A stretch of DNA of 64,000 nt from an uncultured Cohaesibacter sp. (GCF_963667045.1 NZ_OY762934.1:3116501-3180500); one strand, 5' to 3'; positions 35,201 through 43,953 are shown, counted from the stretch's first letter. Numbers and translations: made by a program. Notes: a model not told the origin generated them from the sequence alone.

Positions 35201-36511
35201 ATGCTTGAGGAAAAAACCCAAGCCGCAGGTGGGATTGGCGGCAATCTGACAACCACAGCAGCAGCCAACGATTTGCGCAGTAACTTTGGACCGCACGGCT
35301 GGACCATGATCGTATTTTCAGGACTTTTGTTCTGGATAAATACGGGCTCGACCGTGGATGGTCTCAACGTGATTTTAGGGGCTCTCTCTTCTACTTTCTC
35401 GCTCGACTATAACACCATGCTGGCATGGGCAACGCCTGCCACATTGTTTTCCATTCCGGCGGCCCCTGTTTTTGCCTGGATCAGCCAGCGCTACGGTCCG
35501 AAAACCGCAATATTGATCGGCCTTGCCCTGGGAGGAACCTGTTTCGGTCTTCTGGGTGTCTGGGGCACGATGATCGGCTTTCTGGTTCTCTTTTCCGGAG
35601 TCTGCTTTTGTGCCACCGGCTATGCCCATATTGGTGGCAATGCCATGATTGCCACGTGGTTTCCCCGCAAGAAAGGGCTGGCTCTTGGCTGGTCGACGAT
35701 GGGACAGAATTTCTCCACTGCGCTTTTCGTCCCGGCTATGGCCTGGCTTCTGGCTACTTTCGGCACCAGATATGCCTTCTGGGGGATTACTGCCCTCATC
35801 GTCATCTTGATGATCCTGTTTAGCCTGTTCGCAAAAAACACCCCCGAAGAAGCAGGTGTCGCCCCGGACAATGACGTTATGTCAGCCGAGGAAATTGCTC
35901 AGAGCGCCTGCTTGCACCGCGAGTATGTCTGTCCCTTGAGCACAAAAGAAATGCTGGGCTTGAAAGCCGTTTGGTATATCGGCCTGGCTTATGGGGCATT
36001 GTACATGGTCACGGTCGGCCTGGTCAGTCAGTTGGTGCCCCGCCTCATGTCGATTGGCTATGATCTGCAAACGGCCATTTCCTATCTGACAATTGTAGCT
36101 TTGGTCGGGGTCATCGGGTCCTACGCTTGGGGATGGCTGGACCAGAAGGTAGGGACGCGCAAGGCTTCGCTTATCTATTCGTTCTGGTATATTATCGCCC
36201 TGGCCCTTAACATATTTGAACTGAATGAAATCACGCTCTGGATTTCAGTGTTCATGATTGGTTTTGGAATCGGCGGCTGCGGCAATCTGGCAACATCGAT
36301 CGTGGCAACAAAATTCACCCGCGGAGCCTTTATCAAGGCTTGGGGTATCATCAACCCGATCCAATCAGTCGTGCGGTCCTGCGCTTTCGCACTTCTAGCC
36401 TTTGGCCTCACCTACATGGGAGGCTATGCCGGAGCCTACAGCATCTTCATTGTGGTCAACCTGATTGCCATCGTCATGATCTGGGCCCTTGATGAAAGAA
36501 AAATAGGATAG
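35201..36511 (+). CDS. MFS transporter (second, paralogue)
   Basis: A 436-aa carrier with the same layout as the previous one: shared blocks include HWQ/HGW before helix 1, LNVVI/LNVIL, NTPEEAG after helix 6, TAIWYMS/TAISYLT and the late IQSIVR/IQSVVR motif. The start at 35201 (MLEEKTQAAGG) is chosen over 35156 because it follows GAGGAAA. Tandem related carriers may serve uptake and efflux, or two related substrates. A strong terminator follows. Confidence 0.86.
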   Translation: MLEEKTQAAGGIGGNLTTTAAANDLRSNFGPHGWTMIVFSGLLFWINTGSTVDGLNVILGALSSTFSLDYNTMLAWATPATLFSIPAAPVFAWISQRYGPKTAILIGLALGGTCFGLLGVWGTMIGFLVLFSGVCFCATGYAHIGGNAMIATWFPRKKGLALGWSTMGQNFSTALFVPAMAWLLATFGTRYAFWGITALIVILMILFSLFAKNTPEEAGVAPDNDVMSAEEIAQSACLHREYVCPLSTKEMLGLKAVWYIGLAYGALYMVTVGLVSQLVPRLMSIGYDLQTAISYLTIVALVGVIGSYAWGWLDQKVGTRKASLIYSFWYIIALALNIFELNEITLWISVFMIGFGIGGCGNLATSIVATKFTRGAFIKAWGIINPIQSVVRSCAFALLAFGLTYMGGYAGAYSIFIVVNLIAIVMIWALDERKIG

Positions 36512-36543
36512 AGTGAAAGTCTTTCAGTCTACTTCAAATAAAC

Positions 36544-36589
36544 GCCCCTAGCTTTGACCAAAATGGTTGAAAATTTAGGGGCTTTTTTT
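36544..36589 (+). terminator. terminator after the second MFS gene
   Basis: GCCCCTA (36544-36550) pairs with TAGGGGC (36576-36582), followed by seven T residues at 36583-36589. Confidence 0.82.
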
Positions 36590-36750
36590 GTTTCCGACAT
36601 GTCTAGCTACCTTCAGGCACCCTATTCACACATCGCATTCTTCTTAGGGTTTCTCTATCGCGTTGCATTCACTTTTTCTCTTTCGAGGTTCCCGCTGCTC
36701 TCAACTGTTTTCCGAATTTGGTTATTACATGCCGACATAGCCGATAACTT

Positions 36751-36763
36751 AAAAAGAATTTCA
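36751..36763. promoter_or_regulatory. island motif copy 2
   Basis: AAAAAGAATTTCA, identical over 13 bases to 40658-40670 upstream of the second thiolase gene. Confidence 0.4.
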
Positions 36764-36845
36764 GTCGCTTGATTTTCGATGATAGCCTATTTCAAGAAAA
36801 CGCAAGGTTTTCATTGCGTAGTAGTCTTTTAAAATGCCGATTTTG

Positions 36846-36867
36846 AAGAATTAAAAAGATTCTTTCC
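36846..36867. promoter_or_regulatory. island dyad upstream of the crotonase gene
   Basis: AAGAAT-N7-ATTCTT is a perfect 6+6 dyad at 36846-36864. The 15 bases AAAAAGATTCTTTCC at 36853-36867 recur exactly, inverted, at 43219-43233 in front of the LysR gene. It lies about 60 bp upstream of the crotonase start. Confidence 0.45.
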
Positions 36868-36922
36868 AGTGGTCGGAAGTAGAAGACAGAAATAGATAAA
36901 ATTGGCTAAAGGAGAAACCTGA

Positions 36923-37918
36923 ATGGTCATCAAGAAAAACTACGATTCTGATCATGACAAGCGCAAAGAATATTCTCACAAAGAACTCGGCACGATCCCG
37001 CACATGCCTTTTGAGGAATATGCTGAGAAGCTGAAACATTGCATGAAGCTGACCCGGAAGAACGGTATTCTCGAAGCCAAGATGCATACCAACAACGGGC
37101 CTATCCAGTGGGGTGCCCCTCTGCATCAGGGTCTGCATTATTTCTTCGACTGGGCAGGTCGTGACCCGGACAACGAGGTCATCATTCTTGGCGGCATTGG
37201 CCCTGACACCTTCAAGGGTATCGGCCGGGTTGACGCCGACGGCAACTGGGTACCGGCAACCGAATTTGGTTCCGAGCCTGAAGAATCCTGGAAGATGTAC
37301 AACTACCAGTATTATGATGGCACCAAAGACATTGAGGGCCAGGTCTTCGATGTGCAGGTCCCGACCATTGGTGTATGGGCCGGTGCGACCTTCCACTCTG
37401 ACCTTGTTTTGTTCAGCGACATCACCCTGTGTACAGAAGATGCATGGACCACGGAAATGCACTTCCGTACCAATATGGTGCCTGGCGATGGCGTCCAGAT
37501 CGCATGGCGCGAATTGATGGGCCGCAAGCGCTTTGCCTATGCCGAGCTTACCGGTGAAATCATCACCGCTCGTAAGGCTCTGGAACTGGGTATGGTCAAC
37601 GAAATCTGTGAAGACGTGGATGCAGCCTACAAGCGCGCTTGGGAAATTGCTGAACTGATCATGTGCACCGGTACGCGTGTTACCCGTCGCATGACCGTGC
37701 AACAACTGCGCAAGCCTTGGAAAGAGGATATCTCCAACGAATTGCGCAACGCATTCTCCACCGAGATGTTCGTGACCGCAACCGACCACTCTCCGCATGA
37801 AGCGAAATATTGGGACGATGCCAAGGAAGAAGCCGCTCTGGTTCGCAAGGCAGAAGCAGAAGGCAAGGTGGTACGCCCACGACTTGGTGGCGGCGAATTC
37901 GAAACCCCGATCAAGTAA
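36923..37918 (+). CDS. crotonase-fold hydrolase, 6-oxocamphor-hydrolase-like
   Basis: A 331-aa crotonase-superfamily protein. The segment SDLVLFSDITLCTEDAW, then MHFRTNMVPGDGVQIAW and LTGEIITARKALELGMVNE follow 6-oxocamphor hydrolase, which breaks a C-C bond of cyclic beta-diketones. H180 and D189 keep the nine-residue spacing of that enzyme's catalytic His and Asp, as I recall them. Typical enoyl-CoA hydratase glutamates are not evident. It has its own upstream dyad and a terminator behind it. I infer retro-Claisen ring opening to a keto acid that BKACE could use; an ordinary hydratase is less likely. Confidence 0.8.
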   Translation: MVIKKNYDSDHDKRKEYSHKELGTIPHMPFEEYAEKLKHCMKLTRKNGILEAKMHTNNGPIQWGAPLHQGLHYFFDWAGRDPDNEVIILGGIGPDTFKGIGRVDADGNWVPATEFGSEPEESWKMYNYQYYDGTKDIEGQVFDVQVPTIGVWAGATFHSDLVLFSDITLCTEDAWTTEMHFRTNMVPGDGVQIAWRELMGRKRFAYAELTGEIITARKALELGMVNEICEDVDAAYKRAWEIAELIMCTGTRVTRRMTVQQLRKPWKEDISNELRNAFSTEMFVTATDHSPHEAKYWDDAKEEAALVRKAEAEGKVVRPRLGGGEFETPIK

Positions 37919-37949
37919 TGTAGGCACTTTTGCCATCCAAATTTCCTGA

Positions 37950-37990
37950 CAGGCGGTATTGGCGAGCAGTTGACACCGCCTGTTTTTTTT
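37950..37990 (+). terminator. terminator after the crotonase gene
   Basis: CAGGCGGT (37950-37957) pairs with ACCGCCTG (37975-37982), followed by eight T residues at 37983-37990. A strong intrinsic terminator, so the SDR behind it depends on read-through or its own promoter. Confidence 0.85.
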
Positions 37991-38039
37991 GAAGAATCGG
38001 GCGCGCAAGAAGCGCAGCCCTTTGAAATGAGGAAATATC

Positions 38040-38801
38040 ATGTCCCGTCTTGAGGGAAAAATTGCCATTATCACGGGCGCAAGTGCCGGTATCGGAGAGG
38101 CTACGGCCTGTCTTTTCGCAAAAGAAGGCGCAACCGTCGTCCTCGCTGCCCGTCGCGAAAAGAAACTGAATGAAATCAAAACCACCATTGAAGCAAATGG
38201 CGGCAAGGCTCTCGTTGTCAAAACCGACGTAACCAAGCTTGAAGACTGCAAAAACCTCGTTGCCAAGGTGGTTGAAGCCTTTGGGCGCATCGACATTCTG
38301 GTCAACAATGCCGGTATTGCAGACATGCACAAGTCTGCCGTTGCGACCAGCGACGCGTTCTGGGATCAAGTCGTACTGATGAACCAGACCAGTTTATTCT
38401 GGATGTGCCGCGAAGTCCTGCCCCACATGGAAAAGGCAGGATATGGCTCCATCGTCAATGTTTCCTCCATCGGCGGCGTGTTCGGTAGCGCAGGCATTGC
38501 CTACTCCGCAACCAAATCTGCTGTTCTTGGCATGACCAAAAATATTGCCATCCAGTATGCCGGTCGCGGTATCCGGTGCAATGCGACAGCTCCCGGCCCG
38601 ACGCCAACCGAGCTGAACACACCTGACAAACTGGCAACATTCGATCAGGAAATGCGCGAGATTACGGGACGCCATATGGATGTGACCCTGCCAGAATCTG
38701 AAGTTATTGATCAGGCCAATGGTATTCTATTCTATGCTTCTGACGAAGCACGTGCCGTTACGGGACAATGCATGATTATCGATCATGGTTGGACGCTATA
38801 G
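38040..38801 (+). CDS. short-chain dehydrogenase/reductase
   Basis: A 253-aa classical SDR. The dinucleotide motif is TGASAGIG at residues 12-19, NNAG is at 89-92, and the catalytic S142 or S143, Y155 and K159 lie in VSSIGG and YSATK. The R39 after the second strand (AARREKK) would favour NADP, though D63 in the KTDVT segment is only an adenine-pocket residue. In context it should oxidise a secondary alcohol to the ketone needed by the diketone hydrolase. AGGAAATATC precedes the ATG. Confidence 0.89.
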   Translation: MSRLEGKIAIITGASAGIGEATACLFAKEGATVVLAARREKKLNEIKTTIEANGGKALVVKTDVTKLEDCKNLVAKVVEAFGRIDILVNNAGIADMHKSAVATSDAFWDQVVLMNQTSLFWMCREVLPHMEKAGYGSIVNVSSIGGVFGSAGIAYSATKSAVLGMTKNIAIQYAGRGIRCNATAPGPTPTELNTPDKLATFDQEMREITGRHMDVTLPESEVIDQANGILFYASDEARAVTGQCMIIDHGWTL

Positions 38802-38851
38802 AACTTATTTTATAAAATACAAATAATTTTATATTTGTAAAAACACGATTA

Positions 38852-38884
38852 CCTGACAGCATAGTTTCTGTCAGGTATTTTTGT
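38852..38884 (+). terminator. terminator after the SDR gene
   Basis: ACCTGACAG (38852-38860) pairs with CTGTCAGGT (38869-38877), followed by ATTTTTG. Confidence 0.78.
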
Positions 38885-39196
38885 TTGTAGGTCCTATTGT
38901 TGAAATATAAGAACGTATATTCTTATATTTCAAATTTTTAGACAATGCTATTTTGAAGCGGATACATGATTTCTATGAAACTATTTTGTTATGTCGTGGC
39001 CGCATAAGCACTTGCCTAGTTAGAATTGGACCCCTTCAAAAAGCGATGCTAGCTCTTTACTGAACAGCCTGTCGGTTTGGGCTGTTGGGATATCAAGAAT
39101 AACTCGACAGGAGGAGTTCGGGTGACAATAACCATAGAGAAAGCCCCGCACGCAGATTGTGTCGGCGTCTTCGATGCTCAGGAGTCAATTCGCATC
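38885..39196. other. upstream region of the porin gene
   Basis: About 310 AT-rich bases without a recognisable gene. An in-frame extension upstream of the porin start exists from 39077 but puts 40 hydrophilic residues before the signal peptide, so I regard this stretch as leader and promoter. Confidence 0.45.
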
Positions 39197-40546
39197 ATGA
39201 CTACAGTAAAAGGCACCACAATTGCTGCGATAGGTTCCATTTTGTTGTGTGGTACAGCCTGCGCGCAATCTGCAAATGCCAGCAACGAGGCAACCGAGGC
39301 TACCGGCGTCATGTCCAGCCTCGTTGACTATTTGAACGGTCCCGGCGTTGCTGGGCCGCTTGCCCCGGTCGGCAAGGCGCTACATGAGCATGGCATCAAG
39401 CCGGTTCTGGTGCTGAGCAACAACTACATGACCAATCCGTCTCTGGGACTGGTAAAGGGTAAGACCGAGCGTGTCACGACAATCTCATACGGTGTGGACC
39501 TTGATCTGGAGCGTATTCTCGGTCTTCAGGGCTCTGCATTCCATGTCCTCGGGCAATACAACATGTGGACCCACGGCAGCGAAGATTTTGCCAATGCCAC
39601 CGGTGACAGCATCATCGGCCATGCTGCACCGTTTGCCCCGACAGATGAACGTCTGACAAAACTGACCTTTGAGCAGAAACTGTTTGATGACAGGTTCTCT
39701 TTTGAAGTCGGCATCGATAATGCTGCCAACCATTTTGGTACCCCTGTCTGCAACACCCCTTTCCTGTGTCAAGGCAGTGTGACCCAATTCTACAATGGCC
39801 TGAACCCGCCGCCGTTCGGCAACTACAGCGCACGAGCAGCTTACAAGGTAACCCCGCAAATTACCGCGCAAGCCGGGTATTACCGCACCAACCTGAACTT
39901 CCCCTTCTCTCACGGCTGGGAAGGCTGGAACGGCAAGGTCGAGCTACCCAATGGCGCTAAGGTTGAATCCAACTACAATCTGTTTTTGGCTAATCTGAGC
40001 TATGACACGTCACCTCAGACGGATCTCTACCCGACTCACCTGGAAGCGATGATCTATTATAATGACACCGATTTCGCGAGCCCGAAGACACCGGAAGTCT
40101 ATGACAGCATGACCGGACTTTATCTGGGAGCCAAGCAAACTGTCTGGCGCGAGAACAACGATCCGGCCTCAACCTCTGTTGCCCTGTATGGCAGCCTGTT
40201 TGCAGACTTTGGGGAAGGTGATGATGTCAATAGTGAGCTGGATGCCGGTGTCATTCTGCAGGGGCCATTCAAGAGCCGTCCGTTTGACAGCTATTCTGCC
40301 AAATTCATCTGGAACCATTTGTCTGATGACTACGCCTCCTACGCCAACGTTGGAGCTCAGGACGAGTTTTCTGCTGGGGTGGATGCAAACCTGGTTCTGG
40401 CTGGAAACACCATTCTACAGCCTTGGGCCATGTATAGCTGGAATACCAACAAGGCCATGAACCCTACGTCCACCGCATCCTCGGATGATGGATTGGCTGT
40501 CGGCGTGAATATGATATTCCTGATGGACAAGGCTTTGGGTCTTTGA
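39197..40546 (+). CDS. outer-membrane porin, OprB-like
   Basis: A 449-aa predicted outer-membrane beta-barrel. The start at 39197 (MTTVKGTTIAAIGSIL) gives a signal peptide cleaved near CAQSANA. The mature protein has alternating beta strands, with HVLGQYNMWTHGS, FEVGIDNAANHFG, CNTPFLCQGSVTQFYN and repeated aromatic strand ends, as in carbohydrate-selective OprB porins. The cysteine pair around residue 180 may form a loop disulfide. It would let the island's substrate cross the outer membrane. A UUCG-capped terminator follows. Confidence 0.74.
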   Translation: MTTVKGTTIAAIGSILLCGTACAQSANASNEATEATGVMSSLVDYLNGPGVAGPLAPVGKALHEHGIKPVLVLSNNYMTNPSLGLVKGKTERVTTISYGVDLDLERILGLQGSAFHVLGQYNMWTHGSEDFANATGDSIIGHAAPFAPTDERLTKLTFEQKLFDDRFSFEVGIDNAANHFGTPVCNTPFLCQGSVTQFYNGLNPPPFGNYSARAAYKVTPQITAQAGYYRTNLNFPFSHGWEGWNGKVELPNGAKVESNYNLFLANLSYDTSPQTDLYPTHLEAMIYYNDTDFASPKTPEVYDSMTGLYLGAKQTVWRENNDPASTSVALYGSLFADFGEGDDVNSELDAGVILQGPFKSRPFDSYSAKFIWNHLSDDYASYANVGAQDEFSAGVDANLVLAGNTILQPWAMYSWNTNKAMNPTSTASSDDGLAVGVNMIFLMDKALGL

Positions 40547-40578
40547 TCTTCAACTCTCGCAATAGAGTTACCTCTGTG

Positions 40579-40605
40579 AAGGCTCCTTCGGGAGCCTTTC
40601 TTTTT
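40579..40605 (+). terminator. terminator after the porin gene
   Basis: AAGGCTCC-TTCG-GGAGCCTT (40579-40598) is an 8-bp stem with a stable TTCG loop, followed by TCTTTTT. Confidence 0.85.
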
Positions 40606-40887
40606 GGTTGTTGGATTGGCAGGGGCCCCGTCTCTTGTCACACATAACATTATTCAAAAAAAGAATTTCACATATGCCTGCACGCTTCCGATTATGTGGG
40701 CGATTAGGCATGGGACGGTTCGCGTCAGAAGCTGAACAAATGCAGGTTCTGTCCTCGATGTTTGCCTGTTTTGTTGCTGTGCTTTGATTTTTGGCAACGT
40801 CAGAGGGCCTTGGTTTACTTGGCCCACCCGCCCGATGATTGACACTTTGAAACTCCTATTTGTCCAGTTATCCGAAAAGGAAAAAGA
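40606..40887. other. upstream region of the second thiolase gene
   Basis: About 280 bases with no gene. They carry an island motif at 40652-40670 and presumably the thiolase promoter. Confidence 0.45.
40652..40670. promoter_or_regulatory. island motif copy 3, LysR-box geometry
   Basis: ATTC-AAAAAAA-GAAT (40652-40666) has exact T-N11-A dyad form, and AAAAAGAATTTCA at 40658-40670 is identical to 36751-36763. It lies about 220 bp before the second thiolase gene. Confidence 0.42.
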
Positions 40888-42072
40888 ATGACCGAAATCG
40901 TCATCGCAGCTGCAGCTCGAACTGCTGTCGGGAATTTTAACGGGAACCTTGCGAGTGTTCCTGCCCACGAGTTGGGCGCGAGCGTCATCAAGTCGCTTTT
41001 GGAGCGTGCTCACCTCAATCCGGAAGAAATCGACGACGTCATTCTGGGGCAGGTGCTTACTGGCGCGCAGGGACAGAATCCGGCCCGCCAGGCCTCAATC
41101 GCTGCCGGACTGCCGATTGAAACGACAGCCCTTACCATCAATCAGGTCTGCGGGTCCGGTTTGCGTGCCGTTGCATTGGGATATCAGGCTCTGATGGCGG
41201 GAGATGCTTCTGTCGTGATTGCGGGGGGGCAGGAAAACATGAGCCTTGCACCGCATGCTGCCAATATCCGGATCCCGACCAAGATGGGGGCTGCGACTTT
41301 GCAAGACACCATGATCAAGGATGGATTATGGGATGCTTTTAACAATTATCACATGGGACAAACTGCCGAAAATGTTGCCACGAAATTCGGTATTTCGCGT
41401 AGCATGCAGGACGAATTGGCCGTTGGTTCGCAGATGAAAGCGGCAAAAGCGCAAAATGAAGGTCGGTTTTCTGACGAGATTGTTCCGATTTGCGTCAAGA
41501 CGCGCAAGGGGGATCTTGTTGTTGATCAGGATGAGTTTATTCGTCCTGGCACTACGATCGAAGGGTTGGCGAAACTGCGTCCTGCTTTCGCCAAAGACGG
41601 CACAGTAACGGCTGGCAATGCGTCCGGTATCAATGATGGTGCCGCAGCCGTTGTTTTGATGACTGCTGAAGAAGCCAATAGGCGCGGTATCAAGCCAATC
41701 GCTCGTATTGTGTCTTGGGGCACCGCTGGTGTCGATCCGAGCTTGATGGGAACTGGCCCGATACCGTCCTCACGCAAGGCTCTTTCCAAGGCTGGGTGGA
41801 CCGTTGATGAGCTTGATCTAATCGAGGCCAATGAAGCGTTCGCGGCTCAAGCGGTTGCCGTCAACAGGGAAATGGGCTGGGATCTGGATAAGGTCAACGT
41901 TAATGGGGGGGCAATCGCAATTGGTCATCCAATTGGAGCGTCTGGGGCCCGTATATTGGTCACCTTGCTGCACGAAATGAAAAGACGTGAAGCTGGAAAA
42001 GGTATTGCAACGCTTTGCATCGGGGGGGGCATGGGAATCGCTCTTTGTGTGGAACGATCCCCATCCCTGTGA
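40888..42072 (+). CDS. acetyl-CoA acetyltransferase (thiolase)
   Basis: A 394-aa thiolase of the acetoacetyl-CoA type. The nucleophile is C88 in [11 protein letters not shown], with [24 protein letters not shown] and CIGGGMGIA completing the active site. It fits the PhaA/AtoB group more closely than the first thiolase, so it may split acetoacetyl-CoA made from BKACE-derived acetoacetate. GGAAAAAGA precedes the start. It converges with the LysR gene across a strong terminator. Confidence 0.92.
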   Translation: MTEIVIAAAARTAVGNFNGNLASVPAHELGASVIKSLLERAHLNPEEIDDVILGQVLTGAQGQNPARQASIAAGLPIETTALTINQVCGSGLRAVALGYQALMAGDASVVIAGGQENMSLAPHAANIRIPTKMGAATLQDTMIKDGLWDAFNNYHMGQTAENVATKFGISRSMQDELAVGSQMKAAKAQNEGRFSDEIVPICVKTRKGDLVVDQDEFIRPGTTIEGLAKLRPAFAKDGTVTAGNASGINDGAAAVVLMTAEEANRRGIKPIARIVSWGTAGVDPSLMGTGPIPSSRKALSKAGWTVDELDLIEANEAFAAQAVAVNREMGWDLDKVNVNGGAIAIGHPIGASGARILVTLLHEMKRREAGKGIATLCIGGGMGIALCVERSPSL

Positions 42073-42138
42073 GACGTTACCAAGAAAGAAAAATGCCTTC
42101 CTAGCCCCAAAAATCCGAAAAGGCCCCGATTTTAAATT

Positions 42139-42175
42139 AAACAGGCTTCAAACTCGATTTGTCTGAAGCCTGTTT
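42139..42175. terminator. bidirectional terminator between thiolase and LysR
   Basis: AAACAGGCTTCA (42139-42150) pairs perfectly with TGAAGCCTGTTT (42164-42175). T-rich sequence flanks both sides, so it can serve both convergent genes. Confidence 0.82.
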
Positions 42176-42221
42176 TTGGGACGCAGAGCAAAGGGAACAG
42201 CAGTCTAGATGCTACTGTCAC

Positions 42222-43139
42222 TCAAATGTTGGTAAAGTTAGGATGCTCGTTTAGAAAGCTAGTCAGTTCGTCTGTGAATTTGGAAAGGCTGGGATTGCGG
42301 TTTTTGGGATCCCAAATCAGTTCAAGATTAAACTGGTAGCCTTTTTCCTCTACTTCTATCAAGCTTGCATTCTTTCCCAAATGAACTCTCTGATGCTTCG
42401 GGAGTATCACTATTGCGTCTTCGTTAAGTTCCAAGTTGAAGCAGCAAGTCGCCAGATTGGGGCTGACGATGTCTGGTCCGTAGACTATGCCGCTTTTCTC
42501 GAGAAAATAACTATTGCAGTCACCTGCTAGAGGTGACTGCTTCTTGTCTACTCCAATGATCGGATAATTTCCTACTTCTACGATTGAAACATCTCGGCGA
42601 CCAGCAAGTGGGTGGTTTTTGTGTACCGCAATGCAAAGTGGATCGCTAAACAACTTGAGGTATTTGAAGCGTGTATCGGTTATTTGCCGGTCCGGGCGAA
42701 TGATGAAAGCAAGATCACAGTCGTGTCTTTCCAATGCTTCCGGGACATGATCAAGCTCGGAATCGCAGCAGTTTATTTCCACGGCTTCATGGTGCTTGCG
42801 AAACTGTATCAGGAAATCGGAAAAGAACTCGCGCGTTGCAGCACCGAGAAACATGATTGAAAGGGAGTGTTTGTTCTTGCCGATTGCTTCCCGAATGACG
42901 TGAAAAGTGGCCTCATATTGGGCAACAATTTTTTCAGCTTCTTCTGCAAGCATCTTGCCGACGGGAGTGAGCTCAACTTGATGGGTGTTGCGTTCGAGCA
43001 ATTTGGCATCAAATTGTTCCTCCAGATACTTTAGGTGGCGGCTAAGTACGGGTTGGGTCATACCCAACTGCTCGGCAGCTCTGCTGAAATTTAGCAGTCT
43101 AGATAGCACCAAATACTCTCGAAAGAGCCTGATTTCCAT
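42222..43139 (-). CDS. LysR-family transcriptional regulator of the catabolic island
   Basis: A 305-aa LysR-type regulator. The start at 43139 (MEIRLFREYLVLSRLLNFSR) leads directly into the helix-turn-helix with AAEQLGMTQPVLSRHLKYLE. The effector domain begins near residue 90 (SLSIMFLGAATREFF). It is the only regulator of the island. An exact 15-base match between its own upstream region (43219-43233) and the crotonase upstream region suggests autoregulation and control of the island. Effector identity is unknown. Confidence 0.88.
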   Translation of the reverse strand: MEIRLFREYLVLSRLLNFSRAAEQLGMTQPVLSRHLKYLEEQFDAKLLERNTHQVELTPVGKMLAEEAEKIVAQYEATFHVIREAIGKNKHSLSIMFLGAATREFFSDFLIQFRKHHEAVEINCCDSELDHVPEALERHDCDLAFIIRPDRQITDTRFKYLKLFSDPLCIAVHKNHPLAGRRDVSIVEVGNYPIIGVDKKQSPLAGDCNSYFLEKSGIVYGPDIVSPNLATCCFNLELNEDAIVILPKHQRVHLGKNASLIEVEEKGYQFNLELIWDPKNRNPSLSKFTDELTSFLNEHPNFTNI

Positions 43140-43218
43140 GATGTGTTTCCTCCCCTTTTGCCCTTCTATTTCCCAAGACACTCGATATCGGTGAGCAATT
43201 GAAAGCTCCGCAAGTTTC

Positions 43219-43233
43219 GGAAAGAATCTTTTT
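43219..43233. promoter_or_regulatory. island motif in front of the LysR gene
   Basis: GGAAAGAATCTTTTT is the exact reverse complement of 36853-36867 upstream of the crotonase gene. It lies 80 bp before the LysR start, a normal place for an autoregulatory site. Confidence 0.45.
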
Positions 43234-43383
43234 GGCTTCCCAAATCGCGCAAGAAGTGCCTGTTTTTATTGGCCAAGAGACATAAATGCTAAATTTATAG
43301 AGAGCTTTGGTCGTTCTCTATGTTGGTGTAGGACACTTTGCCTTCATGTTGCAAGATGTTGTATTGGTTTGAATTGCCGCCAA

Positions 43384-43399
43384 GGCCCTGTCGCAAACT
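43384..43399 (+). repeat. solo IS6-type terminal repeat
   Basis: GGCCCTGTCGCAAACT is identical to the end of the truncated IS6-type element at 29737-29722 (minus strand). No transposase of that family follows it; IS3 fragments do instead. Confidence 0.6.
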
Positions 43400-43462
43400 G
43401 ACCCGCGCCCCCAAACCTCCTTCAGAATTTGGTAGAGTCCGCCCACATGACGGAGACGGATA

Positions 43463-43557
43463 ATGGAGCGCACAGGATTTTCGGAAGACTAGATCATCGG
43501 CATGATCAAGGAACAGGAATCCGGGATTCCGATGGCGGAGGTTTGTCGCAAGCATAG
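43463..43557 (+). pseudogene. IS3-family orfA fragment
   Basis: Plus strand: MERTGFSED, then TAG, then in frame IIGMIKEQESGIPMAEVCRK ending in HR. This is the N-terminus of an IS3-group OrfA with one nonsense codon. It ends abruptly at a second, oppositely oriented IS3 fragment. Confidence 0.75.
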
Positions 43558-43875
43558 GGCCAGATCTTGTGGCCGGGTTCTTCTTGCTGGTATTGGGCTC
43601 CTGATTGATTGGGACCCACCTCATCAACGCATCAGGCGACGCACCCGATGCCGGCCGTATTGGTGGCTCTGACGCTTCATATGACGGGCCATCTGTCGCG
43701 AGCCATACCATGGCGTTTCCAGAAACTGTTTGTCTAAGAGTGCCATGAACCGCAGAGTCTCGGCACATTCTCCGACCGGCTGGTAGTAAAGGCTTGAAAG
43801 CGTCAATTCTTCGCGAATTGCTTCAAGCGCAACCTTGGCCTTGAGTTCGGCGGAATAGCGTTATCTCTTCGTCAT
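43558..43875 (-). pseudogene. second IS3-family remnant, orfA head fused to orfB
   Basis: Minus strand from ATG 43875: MTKR, stop, RYSAELKAKVALEAIREEL (OrfA start), which passes directly into TLSSLYYQPVGECAETLRFM and FLETPWYGSRQMARHMKR with GRHRVRRLMR, the early part of OrfB. A frameshift follows into WVPINQEPNTSKKNPA. Internal deletion, a nonsense codon and the frameshift make it inactive. Confidence 0.78.
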
Positions 43876-43953
43876 GTCGGATCGTCTTTCTGTTCAGGCG
43901 ATCCCCCTTACCACATGGTCCGAATTCCTGAGACCAGTTCTGTCTTGTGCCTG

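Larger units (their letters stand above)
36590..36922. other. upstream region of the crotonase gene
   Basis: About 330 AT-rich bases with no gene. It contains two copies of the island motif, at 36751 and in the dyad at 36846, and should carry the crotonase promoter. Confidence 0.5.

Noticed and set aside
36923-37918. Crotonase protein as a plain enoyl-CoA hydratase
   Set aside because: It lacks the usual paired glutamates and follows 6-oxocamphor hydrolase around H180 and D189; kept only as an alternative.
36851-38332. 493-codon minus-strand frame opposite the crotonase and SDR genes
   Set aside because: It is antisense to two well-recognised genes, has no ribosome site or domain resemblance, and reflects their codon bias.
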